From assembly GCF_900109565.1 (NCBI RefSeq), contig NZ_FNZZ01000002.1:62001-126000 (forward strand): a stretch of 64,000 nt of DNA, read 5' to 3'. Made by a program: the position numbers and the translations under genes. Each line of letters begins with the position of its first letter. Positions within the stretch are counted from its first letter, which is position 1. Shown here piece by piece: positions 54,852 to 64,000 of this stretch. Source of the stretch: Sphingomonas palmae (GTDB taxonomy: Bacteria; Pseudomonadota; Alphaproteobacteria; Sphingomonadales; Sphingomonadaceae). The notes under the pieces were generated by a model. The model ran no database searches. It saw only the letters and a program-made list of their open reading frames with translations, and was not told the origin of the DNA.

Positions 54852-56369
54852 TCAGTCCATGTGGATCGTCGGGCCGTCGGCGGCACCGCGACGCGGGCGG
54901 CGCATCAGCAGCAGCAGCGGAACGACCGCGAGGGTGAGGATGAAGAGCAGCCAGAAGGCATCGACGTAGGACACCATCGCCGCCTGCCGCGTGATCTGCG
55001 CATTCAGTGCGGCGACCGCGCCGGGCGCATCGAAGTCGAAGCCGGAGGGCAGCACCGGATTGTCGGGGCGGATTTCCTCCACCAGCCGCGAGTGGACGGT
55101 CGCGCCATTGCGGATCGTCAGCGCCTGCAACACCGAAATGCCGACCGCCGAGCCGATATTGCGCGTCAGCGTGAACATCGCCGCGCCCTCGTTGCGGTAT
55201 TTCGGGCTGAGCGTCGCGAAGGCGATCGTTGTCAGCGGCACGAACACGAGTCCGGTGCCGATCCCCTGGATGAACCCGGAAATGATCACCAGCCGCTCGT
55301 TCATGCCGAGCGTAAAGCCCGACATCATGTGGAGCGAATAAGCCGCAATCATGAACCCGGTGAAGATCAACAGCCGCGGGTCGACCGTCTTGATCAGCCG
55401 CCCGACGACGATCATCGAGATCAGCGTGCCGATCCCGCGCGGCGCGGTGACGAGGCCGGTCAGCACGACCGGATAACCCATCAGCGTTTCCAGCATCGTC
55501 GGCAGCAAGGCGAGCACCCCGAACAGCACGGTGCCGAGGAAAAAGCCGAAAATCGAACCTGTCAGGAAATTCCGGTCCTTGAACATGCCGATGTCGATGA
55601 ACGGACGTTTCGCGGTCAGCGTGTGGACGACGAACAGATAGCCGAAGAACAGCCCCAACGCCGCCTCGATGCACACTTCGGTCGAGCTGAACCAATCCTT
55701 GGTCTGGCCGCGGTCGAGCATCAGCTGGAACGAGCCGATCGCGAGCGCGAGCATCGCGAAGCCGAACAGGTCGAGCCGCGGTTTCGCCGCGTCCTTCGTT
55801 TCCGACAGGAACGCCGACAGACCGGCAAAGGCGAGCGCGCCGATCGGCAGGTTGATGTAGAACACCCAGCGCCACGACAGATTGTCGGTCAGCCAGCCGC
55901 CGAGCGCGGGTCCGATGATCGGCCCGAGGATCGCACCCATCCCCCACACCGCCATCGCAGGGCCGTGGCGTTCGGGCGGGTTGATGTCGAGCAGGATGGC
56001 CTGGCTCATCGGCACCAGCGCGGCGCCGAACACGCCCTGCAGCAGCCGGAACCCAACTAGTTCGCCGAGGCTGTTGGCGATCCCGCACAGCCCCGAGACG
56101 GTGGTGAAGCCGATGATCGACCACAGCATCAACCGCTTGCGCCCGAACCGCCCGGCGAGCCAGCCGGTCAAGGGCGTCATGATTGCCGCCGCGACGATGT
56201 ACGACGTCAGCACCCAGGTGATCTCCTCACCCGAGGCCGACACGCTGCCCTGGATATGCGGCAGCGCGACATTGGCGATCGTACTGTCGAGCGAGTTCAT
56301 CACGGTCGCCGCCATCACCGACGCGGTGATGAAGCGACGCGACACCGCGTCGGGATAGGACCCTGTCAT
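54852..56369 (-). CDS. DHA2 (EmrB-type) 14-helix MFS drug exporter
   Basis: A 505-residue inner-membrane proton antiporter with 14 helices. The block DSTIANVALPHIQG (motif D1), GWLAGRFGRKRLML (motif A) and RWVFYINLPIGALAF are hallmarks of EmrB/QacA. I chose ATG 56369 (MTGSYPDAVSRRF), which lies 13 nt after the EmrA stop; a GTG at 56402 would overlap emrA. It works with the adaptor (upstream) and channel (downstream) to export hydrophobic drugs across both membranes. Confidence 0.96.
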   Translation of the reverse strand: MTGSYPDAVSRRFITASVMAATVMNSLDSTIANVALPHIQGSVSASGEEITWVLTSYIVAAAIMTPLTGWLAGRFGRKRLMLWSIIGFTTVSGLCGIANSLGELVGFRLLQGVFGAALVPMSQAILLDINPPERHGPAMAVWGMGAILGPIIGPALGGWLTDNLSWRWVFYINLPIGALAFAGLSAFLSETKDAAKPRLDLFGFAMLALAIGSFQLMLDRGQTKDWFSSTEVCIEAALGLFFGYLFVVHTLTAKRPFIDIGMFKDRNFLTGSIFGFFLGTVLFGVLALLPTMLETLMGYPVVLTGLVTAPRGIGTLISMIVVGRLIKTVDPRLLIFTGFMIAAYSLHMMSGFTLGMNERLVIISGFIQGIGTGLVFVPLTTIAFATLSPKYRNEGAAMFTLTRNIGSAVGISVLQALTIRNGATVHSRLVEEIRPDNPVLPSGFDFDAPGAVAALNAQITRQAAMVSYVDAFWLLFILTLAVVPLLLLMRRPRRGAADGPTIHMD

Positions 56370-56382
56370 GGCTAACCCGCCG

Positions 56383-57528
56383 TCAGCGCTCGGCCGTGCC
56401 ACCGCCGAACAGGTGGCGCTTGTAGCCGGTGTCGACGCTGACCTCGACGCTCAGCCCCGCGTGCAACGGCACGTTCGGCGGCAGGCGGTCGATGCTGAAC
56501 TCGACCGGCAATCGCTGCACGACCTTGACCCAATTGCCCGTCGCGTTCTCGGCGGGCAGCAGCGCGAAGCTGTTGCCGGTGCCGGGGCTGAAGCTGGTCA
56601 GCCGCCCGGTCAGCTTCAGGTCGGGGAATGCGTCGACGTGGAAGGTCGCGGGCTGCCCGACACGCATGTGGTTGAGCTGGTCTTCCTTAAAATTGCCCTC
56701 GACCCACATCCGCGTGCCCGCGAGCGTGAAGACGGGTTTGGACGCGGTGACATAGCTGCCGCGCTGCAATTGATCGACCTTGGTGACGATGCCGTCCTGC
56801 GCGGCGCGCACCACCGTATAGCCGAGGTTGAGGCGCGCGCGCTCGAGCGCCGCCTGCGCGCGCTGCACCGCCGGCTGCACCGCGGTCGGTGCGTCGACGC
56901 TGCCGGTCAGCGTTGCTGCGACGCCCGCATTCTGCTGCACCGAAGTCTGGATCTGCTGGCGCGCGGTCTGCGCGGCGAGCACCGCCTGATCGTACTGGTT
57001 CTGCGACGAAATACCTTCGGCCAGCAGCGATTTCTGCCGTGCCGCCTCGCGCTCCGCATAGGCGAGCCGCGCGCGCGCCGCCGCCAGCGCGGCTTCGCCC
57101 TCGCGGTAGCTGGCGCGGGTGGACGACACCTGCGTGCGCGCGTTGGCGAGTTCCGCCGCCGCCTCGTCGACCGCAGCCTGGAACGGCGCGGGATCGATGC
57201 GGAACAGCACGTCGCCCGCACGGACGCGCTGGTTGTTGCGCACCAGCACCGCGACGACGGGTCCGCTGACGCTGGCGCTCACCGGCACCAGCCCGGCCTG
57301 AATGTAGCCGTTGTCGGTTTCCTGATAGCGCCCGCCGCTCAGGTAGAAATACAGCCCCAGCACCACCGCCAGGATCGGCGCCGCGATCAGCAGCGGCAAG
57401 CGCAGGCGATTGCGCCGCGTGCGTGGCTCGTCGGCGGCCTCGACCACCGGCGCTGGTTCGGTGACCGGAACCGAGTCGCGGAGCGTCTCGGGTGCCGGTC
57501 GTTGGTTCTGTGGGTCGTCCAGGCTCAT
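56383..57528 (-). CDS. HlyD/EmrA-family membrane-fusion protein
   Basis: A 381-residue periplasmic adaptor. One N-terminal helix (about 42-64, RLPLLIAAPILAVVLGLYFY) follows a cytoplasmic tail. The lipoyl/barrel blocks YIQAGLVPVSASVSGPVVAV and AQDGIVTKVDQLQRGSYV flank a roughly 100-residue coiled-coil hairpin. It is the first gene of the efflux operon, divergent from marR, with the operator between them. Confidence 0.95.
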   Translation of the reverse strand: MSLDDPQNQRPAPETLRDSVPVTEPAPVVEAADEPRTRRNRLRLPLLIAAPILAVVLGLYFYLSGGRYQETDNGYIQAGLVPVSASVSGPVVAVLVRNNQRVRAGDVLFRIDPAPFQAAVDEAAAELANARTQVSSTRASYREGEAALAAARARLAYAEREAARQKSLLAEGISSQNQYDQAVLAAQTARQQIQTSVQQNAGVAATLTGSVDAPTAVQPAVQRAQAALERARLNLGYTVVRAAQDGIVTKVDQLQRGSYVTASKPVFTLAGTRMWVEGNFKEDQLNHMRVGQPATFHVDAFPDLKLTGRLTSFSPGTGNSFALLPAENATGNWVKVVQRLPVEFSIDRLPPNVPLHAGLSVEVSVDTGYKRHLFGGGTAER

Positions 57529-57606
57529 GTTTCCTCACGGATCGGGCGCCGCACGGGCGGCGCGATCTCGATTGCTACCGCGCGTTGCACCTCTCGTTGA
57601 TCAAAC

Positions 57607-57642
57607 GCAACATGATAATACGCTACCTAATGATTATGTTGC
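57607..57642. promoter_or_regulatory. Inverted repeat operator between emrA-like and marR genes
   Basis: Arms GCAACATGATAAT (57607-57619) and ATGATTATGTTGC (57630-57642) flank a 10-nt spacer in an AT-rich island. The outer seven bases are perfectly symmetric. It lies in the 146-bp divergent gap and is the expected MarR-type autoregulatory site (inference from position). Confidence 0.7.
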
Positions 57643-57674
57643 ATTGACCCAAGTACGCGATAGAGGTGCGCGGG

Positions 57675-58226
57675 ATGAAGGAAGAGGAAGTCACCCCGGC
57701 AATCGCGCCGACAGCGGCGGTCGCCGAGCCCGCGGAGCAGCGCAGCCTCGTCGCGCAGATCAAGCTGGTGTCGAAGCTGCTGCGCAAACGCTTCGACGAG
57801 CGCGCGCGCGCGGTGGCGCTGAGCGAGGGTGCGGACCGGGGCGAGGCGTTGACGCAGGCGCAGTGGCGCGCGCTCGCCACCATTTACCTCAACGCCGGCT
57901 GCACGCAGAAGGAACTGGCCGAGAAACTCGAAATCGGCCCGGTCGCGACCGGGCAGACGGTCGACCGCCTCGAGCGATTGTCGTGGATCACGCGCCGCAG
58001 CGATCCGGGTGATCGCCGCGTCAACCGGCTCCACGTCACCGACGCGGCGCTGCCGATCCTGGAGCGACTGGGCGTTTTCGCCGACCGCGAGGATTATTTC
58101 GCCGCGGTCGGGCTCAGTCCCGAGAAGATGGCGACGCTCACCGCGCTGCTCGACGAGGTGATCGGGAATTTGTCATCGGCAAAGGAGCCGGGCGGGGTCA
58201 ACTCTTCAGCCGCCACCCGCTCTTGA
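57675..58226 (+). CDS. MarR-family transcriptional regulator
   Basis: A 183-residue dimeric winged-helix regulator with a roughly 20-residue N-terminal extension. The core is [20 protein letters not shown], the recognition region is [16 protein letters not shown] and the wing is [17 protein letters not shown], the conserved D-x-R-DRR element. It probably represses the divergent efflux operon until a drug binds. The start is ATG 57675 (GAGG 8 nt upstream); a GTG at 57666 would add three residues. Its 3' end overlaps the convergent permease by 29 bp. Confidence 0.94.
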   Translation: MKEEEVTPAIAPTAAVAEPAEQRSLVAQIKLVSKLLRKRFDERARAVALSEGADRGEALTQAQWRALATIYLNAGCTQKELAEKLEIGPVATGQTVDRLERLSWITRRSDPGDRRVNRLHVTDAALPILERLGVFADREDYFAAVGLSPEKMATLTALLDEVIGNLSSAKEPGGVNSSAATRS

Positions 58227-58970
58227 AGATCCACGCGATCACCGCGAGGCAGGCGACGAGGAAGCCGAGCGTCACGCCAAGGCTCAAGGCGATATCGACG
58301 TCGCCGCGTCCGAAGAAACTCCAGCGGAACCCGCTGACCAGATAGACCACCGGATTAAACAGGCTGACCGTCCGCCACGGCTGCGGCAGCATGTCGATCG
58401 AGTAGAAGCTGCCGCCCAGGAACGTCAGCGGGGTGATGAGCAGCAGCGGCACGAAGTTCAGCTGCTCGAAACTGTTCGCCCAGATGCCCAGAATGAACCC
58501 GAACAGGCTGAACGCGACCGAGGTCAGCAGCAGGAACGCGATCATCGCGAGCGGGTGCTCGACGACAACGGGAACGAAGAAGGCCGAGGTCGCGAGGATG
58601 ATTGCACCGATCACCACCGACTTGGTCGCCGCCGCCCCGACATAGCCGATCACCAGCTCGATCGTGGAGATGGGCGCCGACAAAAGCTCGAAGATCGTAC
58701 CGGTGAATTTCGGGAAATAGATGCCAATCGAGGCATTGCCGACGCTTTGCGTGAGCAGCGACAGCATGATGAGGCCGGGCACGATGAAGCTGCCGTAGCT
58801 GACCCCGTCGACATTCTGCATCCGGCTGCCGATCGCGCCGCCGAAGACAATGAAATACAGGCTGGTGGTGAGCACCGGCCCGATCAGGCTCTGCCACAAC
58901 GTGCGCAGCGACCGCGCCATCTCGAAGCGGTAGATCGCCCAGATACCGTGAAGGTTCATGCCGGGAACGG

Positions 58971-58974
<4 letters not shown>
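58198..58974 (-). CDS. ABC-2 type exporter permease
   Basis: A 258-residue six-helix permease of the ABC-2 (DrrB/NodJ-like) class. Blocks are [20 protein letters not shown] and [20 protein letters not shown] with [16 protein letters not shown], which is the typical ABC-2 signature. Its ATG overlaps the ATPase stop (ATGA, 58971-58974). It pairs with the ATPase to export a drug or lipid; the substrate is unknown. Confidence 0.95.
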
Positions 58975-59900
<926 letters not shown>

Positions 59901-60051
59901 GAAGTCCCCTTGTCGCTCGCAGATAGGAGCGCGCAGGCCAGATGGGAGGGGCCAAGCGGCATTGATCTCACGCCCTCACCCATGAAGGTGCGTTGTGACG
60001 CGACCGTGACCGGCCTAACGCGCATGTCATGGCGCAGAACCGACCCGCGTG

Positions 60052-61806
60052 ATGACCCGAACGAGCGCGCCGCACGGCTGGGCGAACAGGACCGCGTGGC
60101 TGCGGCGCAAGCTGCGCGCGAGCGAGGCGGCGTTCATCGTCCTGTCGGTGGTCGTCGGCGCAGTGGCCGGGTTGAGCAGCGTGCTGCTGGGGACGCTGGC
60201 GCGCGCGGTGCAATCCTGGGCCTTCGCGCTTCCCGACGACGCGCGCCTGAGCGCCGCGCCCGCGCTTTCACCCGCGATACTCGTCATGCTGCCGATCGGC
60301 GGCGCGGTGCTGGTCGCGTTCAACTGGCTGGTCCGCGCACGCAGGCGACGGCTGGTCGACGCGGTGGAGGCGAATGCGCTCCACGGCGGGCGCATGTCGT
60401 CGATCGACAGCCTGGTAATCGCGGGGCAGACCGCGCTGTCGAACGGTTTCGGCGCGTCCGTTGGGCTGGAGGCGGGCTACGCGCAGCTCGGCGGCGCCGG
60501 CGCCTCGGTCGCGGCGCGTTGGCTGGGCCTCAGGCGCAGCGATTTCCGCACGCTTGTAGGTGCGGGTGCGGGTGCGGCGATCGCGGCGGCGTTCGGTGCG
60601 CCGCTGGCGGGCGCGTTCTACGCGTTCGAGATCGTGATCGGCGCCTACACGCCCGCCGCGATCGCACCCGTCGTCGCCGCCGCGCTGACCGGCGTGTTCG
60701 TGGCGCAGCTGTTCGGCGCGCGCCCGTATCTGATCGACGTGGCGACGCGCGCGCCGATCGAGACGCATCATTACCTGCTCTACGCCACCCTCGGCGTCAT
60801 CTGCGCCGGCGCCGGCATCGCCCTCATGCGCGTGATCGCGCTCGCCGAGCAGGGCACGCGGCGGCTGCCGCTGCCCGATGCGCTGCGGCCGATCCTCGGC
60901 GGCGCGCTGCTGATCCCGATCGCGCTGATCTCGCCGCAGGTGCTCTCCGCCGGGCACGGCGCGCTCCACGCCGATCTGGCGGTCGGCGTGCCCCTCACCT
61001 TTGTCGCCACCATCCTGCTGGCAAAGGCGCTCGCCTCGATCGTGTCGCTGGGGTTCGGCTATCGCGGGGGATTGTTCTTCGCGTCGTTGTTCATGGGTAC
61101 GCTCGTCGGGCACCTGTTCGCCGGGGTGCTGGCGACGGCGGGCTGGGTCGTGCTCGACCTGCGCGATGCGGCGATGGTCGGCATGGCGGCGCTCGCCGTC
61201 GCGGTGATCGGCGGGCCGATGACGATGGCGATGCTGGTGCTGGAGGCGACGCACGATTTCGCATTGACCGGCGCGGTGCTCGCCGCCGCACTGGTATCCT
61301 CGTCGCTGGTGCGCGAGACGTTCGGCTACAGCTTCTCGACGTGGCGGCTCCACCTGCGCGGAGAGACGATCAAGAGCGCGCGCGACGTCGGCTGGACCCG
61401 CATGCTGACGGCCGGAAAGATGATGCGCCGCGACGCGCGCGCGACCCCGGCCGACACCAGCGTCGCCGAGTTCCGCCGCCGCTTTCCACTCGGCGCGACC
61501 AGCCGCGTCGTGCTGACCGATGCGGAGGACCGCTATGCCGGGATCGTCCAGACCCCTGCCGCCTATGCCGAGGCGCTCGACACCAAGGCCGCGGTCGGCG
61601 AGCTCGCGATCAACCGCGACGCCGCACTCGCGCCCGACATGGACATTCAGGCGGTGATGAAGCGCTTCGACGCGTCGGGCGCGGACGAGCTGGCGGTGCT
61701 CGACGCCGACCGGCGCGTGCTCGGCTTGCTGTCCGAAACCTTCGTGCGGCGGCGCTATGCCGAGGAGCTGGAGAAGGCGCAGCGCGACCTGTTCGGCGAA
61801 CGCTAG
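60052..61806 (+). CDS. ClC-family chloride channel/antiporter with CBS tail
   Basis: A 584-residue membrane protein. ClC features are the NGFGASVGLEAGYAQLGGAG segment, where the usual GREGP is GLEAG with the gating glutamate kept, the GAPLAGAFYAFE helix and GFGYRGGLFFASLFMGTLVG near the central pore tyrosine region. The C-terminal roughly 130 residues form a CBS-like pair (KMMRRDARATPADTSVAEFR). The start is ATG 60052, or a GTG three bases earlier. It conducts or exchanges Cl-/H+ in the inner membrane. Confidence 0.92.
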   Translation: MTRTSAPHGWANRTAWLRRKLRASEAAFIVLSVVVGAVAGLSSVLLGTLARAVQSWAFALPDDARLSAAPALSPAILVMLPIGGAVLVAFNWLVRARRRRLVDAVEANALHGGRMSSIDSLVIAGQTALSNGFGASVGLEAGYAQLGGAGASVAARWLGLRRSDFRTLVGAGAGAAIAAAFGAPLAGAFYAFEIVIGAYTPAAIAPVVAAALTGVFVAQLFGARPYLIDVATRAPIETHHYLLYATLGVICAGAGIALMRVIALAEQGTRRLPLPDALRPILGGALLIPIALISPQVLSAGHGALHADLAVGVPLTFVATILLAKALASIVSLGFGYRGGLFFASLFMGTLVGHLFAGVLATAGWVVLDLRDAAMVGMAALAVAVIGGPMTMAMLVLEATHDFALTGAVLAAALVSSSLVRETFGYSFSTWRLHLRGETIKSARDVGWTRMLTAGKMMRRDARATPADTSVAEFRRRFPLGATSRVVLTDAEDRYAGIVQTPAAYAEALDTKAAVGELAINRDAALAPDMDIQAVMKRFDASGADELAVLDADRRVLGLLSETFVRRRYAEELEKAQRDLFGER

Positions 61807-61856
61807 CGTCTTTTATTCGCACAGGCTCGATTCACGCGGCCGAACGTTCAGGCGCG

Positions 61857-61958
61857 ATGAACGGTGCAACCATCGCTGATGCCACCATAATCTTGGGCTC
61901 GCCGCGTCCGGGTCTCAACCGCGGCAAAACCGTTCGAACAGGTAGCGACGCATCGTGA
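61857..61958 (+). CDS. Possible 33-residue leader peptide overlapping the SLC13 start
   Basis: A short ORF (MNGATIADATIILGSPRPGL then NRGKTVRTGSDAS) whose TGA overlaps the GTG start of the permease (GTGA, 61955-61958). The overlap is the same arrangement used by many coupled genes here, but the ribosome binding site is weak and no family is recognised. It may be a translated leader or chance. Confidence 0.3.
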   Translation: MNGATIADATIILGSPRPGLNRGKTVRTGSDAS

Positions 61959-63730
61959 CCACGCCGCAGTGGATGTCGATCGGGCTGCTCGTCGCGATGA
62001 TGGGCATGTTCCTGTGGGGGCGGTTCCGCTACGACGTGACGGCGATCCTGGCGCTGCTCGCCGGCGTCGCGATCGGGCTGGTCAAGCCGGCTAAGGCGTT
62101 CACCGGCTTTTCCGACGACATCGTCATCATCGTCGGCTCGGCGCTGGTGATCTCGGCCGCGATGCAGCGATCGGGGTTGATCGAGAGCGCGCTGGGGGTG
62201 ATCGCGCGGCGTGTCACCCGCGTGCGCTCGCAGTTGCTGGTCCTGACCGGCGCCGTCGGCGTGTCGTCGGCGCTGGTGAAGAACGTCGGCGCGCTCGCCA
62301 TGCTGATGCCCGCCGCGGTGCAGACTGCGAAGAAGTCGGACGCCAGCCCGTCGGTCTTCCTGATGCCAATGTCGTTCGCGTCGCTGCTGGGCGGGTTGAT
62401 GACGCTGGTCGGCACCTCCCCCAACATCATCGTCAGCCGCGTGCGCCAGCAGATGACGGGTCAACCGTTCGGCATGTTCGACTACCTGCCGACCGGGCTC
62501 GGCCTGCTGATCGTCGGACTGGCCTTCCTGCGCTTCGGCTATCGCCTGCTGCCGCGCGAGCGCCGCGCCGCACCGACGATGGGGGAAGCGCTCAACATCT
62601 CCGACTACGTGACCGAGGCGAGGGTCGACGAAGGATCATCGGCGGTCGGCGAGACGGTGGCGGCCTTCCTCGAACGCCACGACCATTCGATCACGATCAC
62701 CGCGCTGCTGCGCAGCGGCGTTCGCACGTTCATCGCGCCCGACCTGACCATCTGCGCCAACGACACGCTCATCATCGGCGGCGACCCCGACACGCTGGAA
62801 CGCGTGATCGCGGGCGATCATCTGGCGCTCGCCGGCCAGGACCGCGATGCCCCTAAGGGGAGCGAGGACGACGAGGTCGGCGTGATCGAGGCGGTGGTCA
62901 CCAGCGAATCGGTGCTGGTGCGCCAGTCGGCCGGGCGGCTGCACCTGCAACAACGCTACGGCGTCAACCTGATCGCGATCTCGCGCGCGGGAAAGCGGCT
63001 GACCAAGCAATTGCGCGACATCGTGCTGCGCGCGGGCGACGTGATCGTGCTGCAAGGGCCGCTCACGCTGCTTCCTGAGCGGATGCGCGATTTAGGCACG
63101 CTGCCGCTCGCTGAGCGTCCGCTGCGGCTGGGCAGTTCGAAGCGCCGCTTCGTTCCGCTCGCGATCCTCGCCACCGCCATGTTCGTGACCGCGATGGGCT
63201 GGGTGCCGGTCGCGGTCGCGTTCTTCGCGGCGGCGGGATTGATCATGGCGAGCGGCGCACTGCCGCTGCGCGAAGCGTACGAGGGCGTCGAATGGCCGAT
63301 CCCGATCATGCTCGGTGCGCTGATCCCGGTCAGCGAGACGCTGCGCACGACGGGCGCATCGGACGTGCTGGCGACCAGTCTCGCGCATCTCGCCACCTCG
63401 CTGCCCGCCTGGGGCGCGGTGGCGCTGATCCTGGTGGCGGCGATGGCAGTGACGCCGTTCCTCAACAATGCGGCGACCGTATTGGTGATGGCACCGATCG
63501 CCGCGGTGTTCGCGCACGATCTGGGCTACCGGCCAGAGGCGTTCCTGATCGCAACCGCAATCGGTGCGGGGTGCGATTTCCTGACCCCAATCGGCCACCA
63601 GTGCAACACTTTGGTGTTCGGACCCGGCGGTTATCGCTTCGGCGACTATGCCCGGCTGGGCGCACCGTTGTCGCTGCTGGTGGTGCTCGTCGGCACGCCG
63701 CTGGTCATGTGGACGTGGCCGCTGCAGTAA
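61955..63730 (+). CDS. SLC13-family permease with TrkA-C domains
   Basis: A 591-residue divalent-anion:sodium symporter-like protein. N-terminal helices contain LVGTSPNIIVSRVRQQM (SNT-type signature). Two TrkA-C-like cytosolic domains (about 205-380, FIAPDLTICANDTLIIGGDP and VIVLQGPLTLLPERM) interrupt two membrane halves. The second half has VTPFLNNAATVLVMAPIAAV and PIGHQCNTLVFGPGGYRFGD. The GTG start overlaps a short upstream ORF. Sulfate, dicarboxylate or citrate are candidate substrates. Confidence 0.93.
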   Translation: MTTPQWMSIGLLVAMMGMFLWGRFRYDVTAILALLAGVAIGLVKPAKAFTGFSDDIVIIVGSALVISAAMQRSGLIESALGVIARRVTRVRSQLLVLTGAVGVSSALVKNVGALAMLMPAAVQTAKKSDASPSVFLMPMSFASLLGGLMTLVGTSPNIIVSRVRQQMTGQPFGMFDYLPTGLGLLIVGLAFLRFGYRLLPRERRAAPTMGEALNISDYVTEARVDEGSSAVGETVAAFLERHDHSITITALLRSGVRTFIAPDLTICANDTLIIGGDPDTLERVIAGDHLALAGQDRDAPKGSEDDEVGVIEAVVTSESVLVRQSAGRLHLQQRYGVNLIAISRAGKRLTKQLRDIVLRAGDVIVLQGPLTLLPERMRDLGTLPLAERPLRLGSSKRRFVPLAILATAMFVTAMGWVPVAVAFFAAAGLIMASGALPLREAYEGVEWPIPIMLGALIPVSETLRTTGASDVLATSLAHLATSLPAWGAVALILVAAMAVTPFLNNAATVLVMAPIAAVFAHDLGYRPEAFLIATAIGAGCDFLTPIGHQCNTLVFGPGGYRFGDYARLGAPLSLLVVLVGTPLVMWTWPLQ

Positions 63731-63767
63731 TGCGTGACAGGCAGCCGTGGCGGTTGTCGGTTCGGAC

Positions 63768-63841
63768 TGGAGCGGGTGAAGGGAATCGAACCCTCGTCGT
63801 AAGCTTGGGAAGCTTCTGCTCTACCATTGAGCTACACCCGC
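63768..63841 (-). tRNA. tRNA-Gly, anticodon CCC
   Basis: A complete 74-nt cloverleaf on the minus strand: the acceptor GCGGGTG pairs with CACCCGC, the D-arm is GCTC/GAGC, the anticodon loop is TTCCCAA (C34-C35-C36) and the T-arm GGGTTCGATTCCC is exact. The CCA end is encoded (63768-63770). It matches the alphaproteobacterial tRNA-Gly(CCC) pattern, including the weak G-A pair at the top of the anticodon stem. Confidence 0.97.
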
Positions 63842-64000
63842 ATTTCAACGCCTTAGCGTCGAAAAGGCCGTTGCTGGGTCCCGGTTTACAGTCCGGTTTA
63901 CATCGGCGACGCCAGCCAATGCCATGAGCATCATCCTGCCGTCAACACGTATGCCGATACCGACGTTCGATAACGGACGGCGAAACGCGATCCAGGCGTC
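63842..64000. other. Right-edge stretch upstream of tRNA-Gly
   Basis: It contains a doubled CGGTTTACA (63882-63890 and 63894-63902). An ATG at 63924 opens a frame (MSIILPSTRMPIPTFDNGRR) that runs off the window and is too short to judge. No family is recognised. It is the promoter side of the tRNA gene, not its 3' integration side. Confidence 0.4.

Noticed and set aside
53401-56124. A 907-codon open frame suggesting a transporter-channel fusion
   Set aside because: Its first 426 codons are an out-of-frame shadow of the EmrB-type gene; the real channel lipoprotein starts at 54846 with a lipobox signal.
59910-61958. A 682-codon plus-strand frame over the ClC gene
   Set aside because: Arg-rich shadow of the ClC frame; only its final 33 codons lie outside it and are listed separately as a weak leader ORF.
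63842-64000. Phage integration site or integrase beside tRNA-Gly
   Set aside because: The sequence lies on the 5' side of the tRNA; no repeat of the tRNA 3' end is seen and the partial frame shows no integrase motif.

Overview
The window is chromosomal DNA of very high GC content. It most likely comes from a sphingomonad-type alphaproteobacterium (Sphingomonas or a close relative). The basis is gene content: a TorF-type porin, many signal-peptide and outer-membrane proteins, EgtB/EgtD, a twin-transmembrane small protein, DUF1176, DUF2141 and DUF2254 proteins, and a tRNA-Gly(CCC) of alphaproteobacterial type. Genes are densely packed, with many 1-4 nt ATGA/GTGA/TGATG stop-start overlaps. There is no rRNA, CRISPR array, insertion sequence or clear prophage. 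The taxonomic assignment is inference and rests on no database search.

Layout. 0-1 kb: the N-terminal part of tgt (runs off the left edge) and an exported EF-hand protein. 1.1-10 kb: a complete high-affinity potassium operon on the minus strand (TorF porin, 27-aa ORF, kdpF, kdpA, kdpB, kdpC, kdpD, kdpE). 10-19 kb: NhaA, an M13 metallopeptidase, an M28 peptidase coupled to agmatine deiminase, a cold-shock protein, two uncharacterised proteins and a 3-hydroxyacyl-CoA dehydrogenase. 19-28.4 kb: a DUF1176 protein, ergothioneine genes egtD/egtB behind a cobalamin adenosyltransferase, a twin-TM protein, GluQRS, an SMR exporter, oligopeptidase B, DedA and a thioesterase. 28.4-32.2 kb: three small uncharacterised genes, two with striking palindromes (one Fur-like), then an MFS exporter and a CPBP protease. 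32.4-37.8 kb: glpX, dapD with a HAD nucleotidase, a luciferase-like monooxygenase and purEK.

37.8-48.2 kb is the least conventional part. A HAD-IB phosphatase, a sugar/phospho-alcohol nucleotidyltransferase, a TagB/TagF-like transferase and a CDP-alcohol phosphatidyltransferase with an extra N-terminal domain come first. A DUF2141 protein, a diacylglycerol-kinase-like protein, an orphan nucleotidyltransferase-like protein and a second NTP transferase follow. Next are a convergent Wzx-type flippase and a glutamine-dependent asparagine synthase-like amidotransferase whose start codon appears to be ATC. Together they look like an undescribed pathway for a CDP-activated, phosphodiester-linked envelope lipid or glycan; this is inference from family membership and order.

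48.2-64 kb: DUF2254 and SDR proteins; a proline-rich OB-fold protein divergent from a two-component system; a MarR-controlled EmrAB-OprM-type tripartite efflux operon with a clear inverted-repeat operator; an ABC-2 exporter; a ClC channel with a variant selectivity motif; an SLC13 permease; and tRNA-Gly(CCC).
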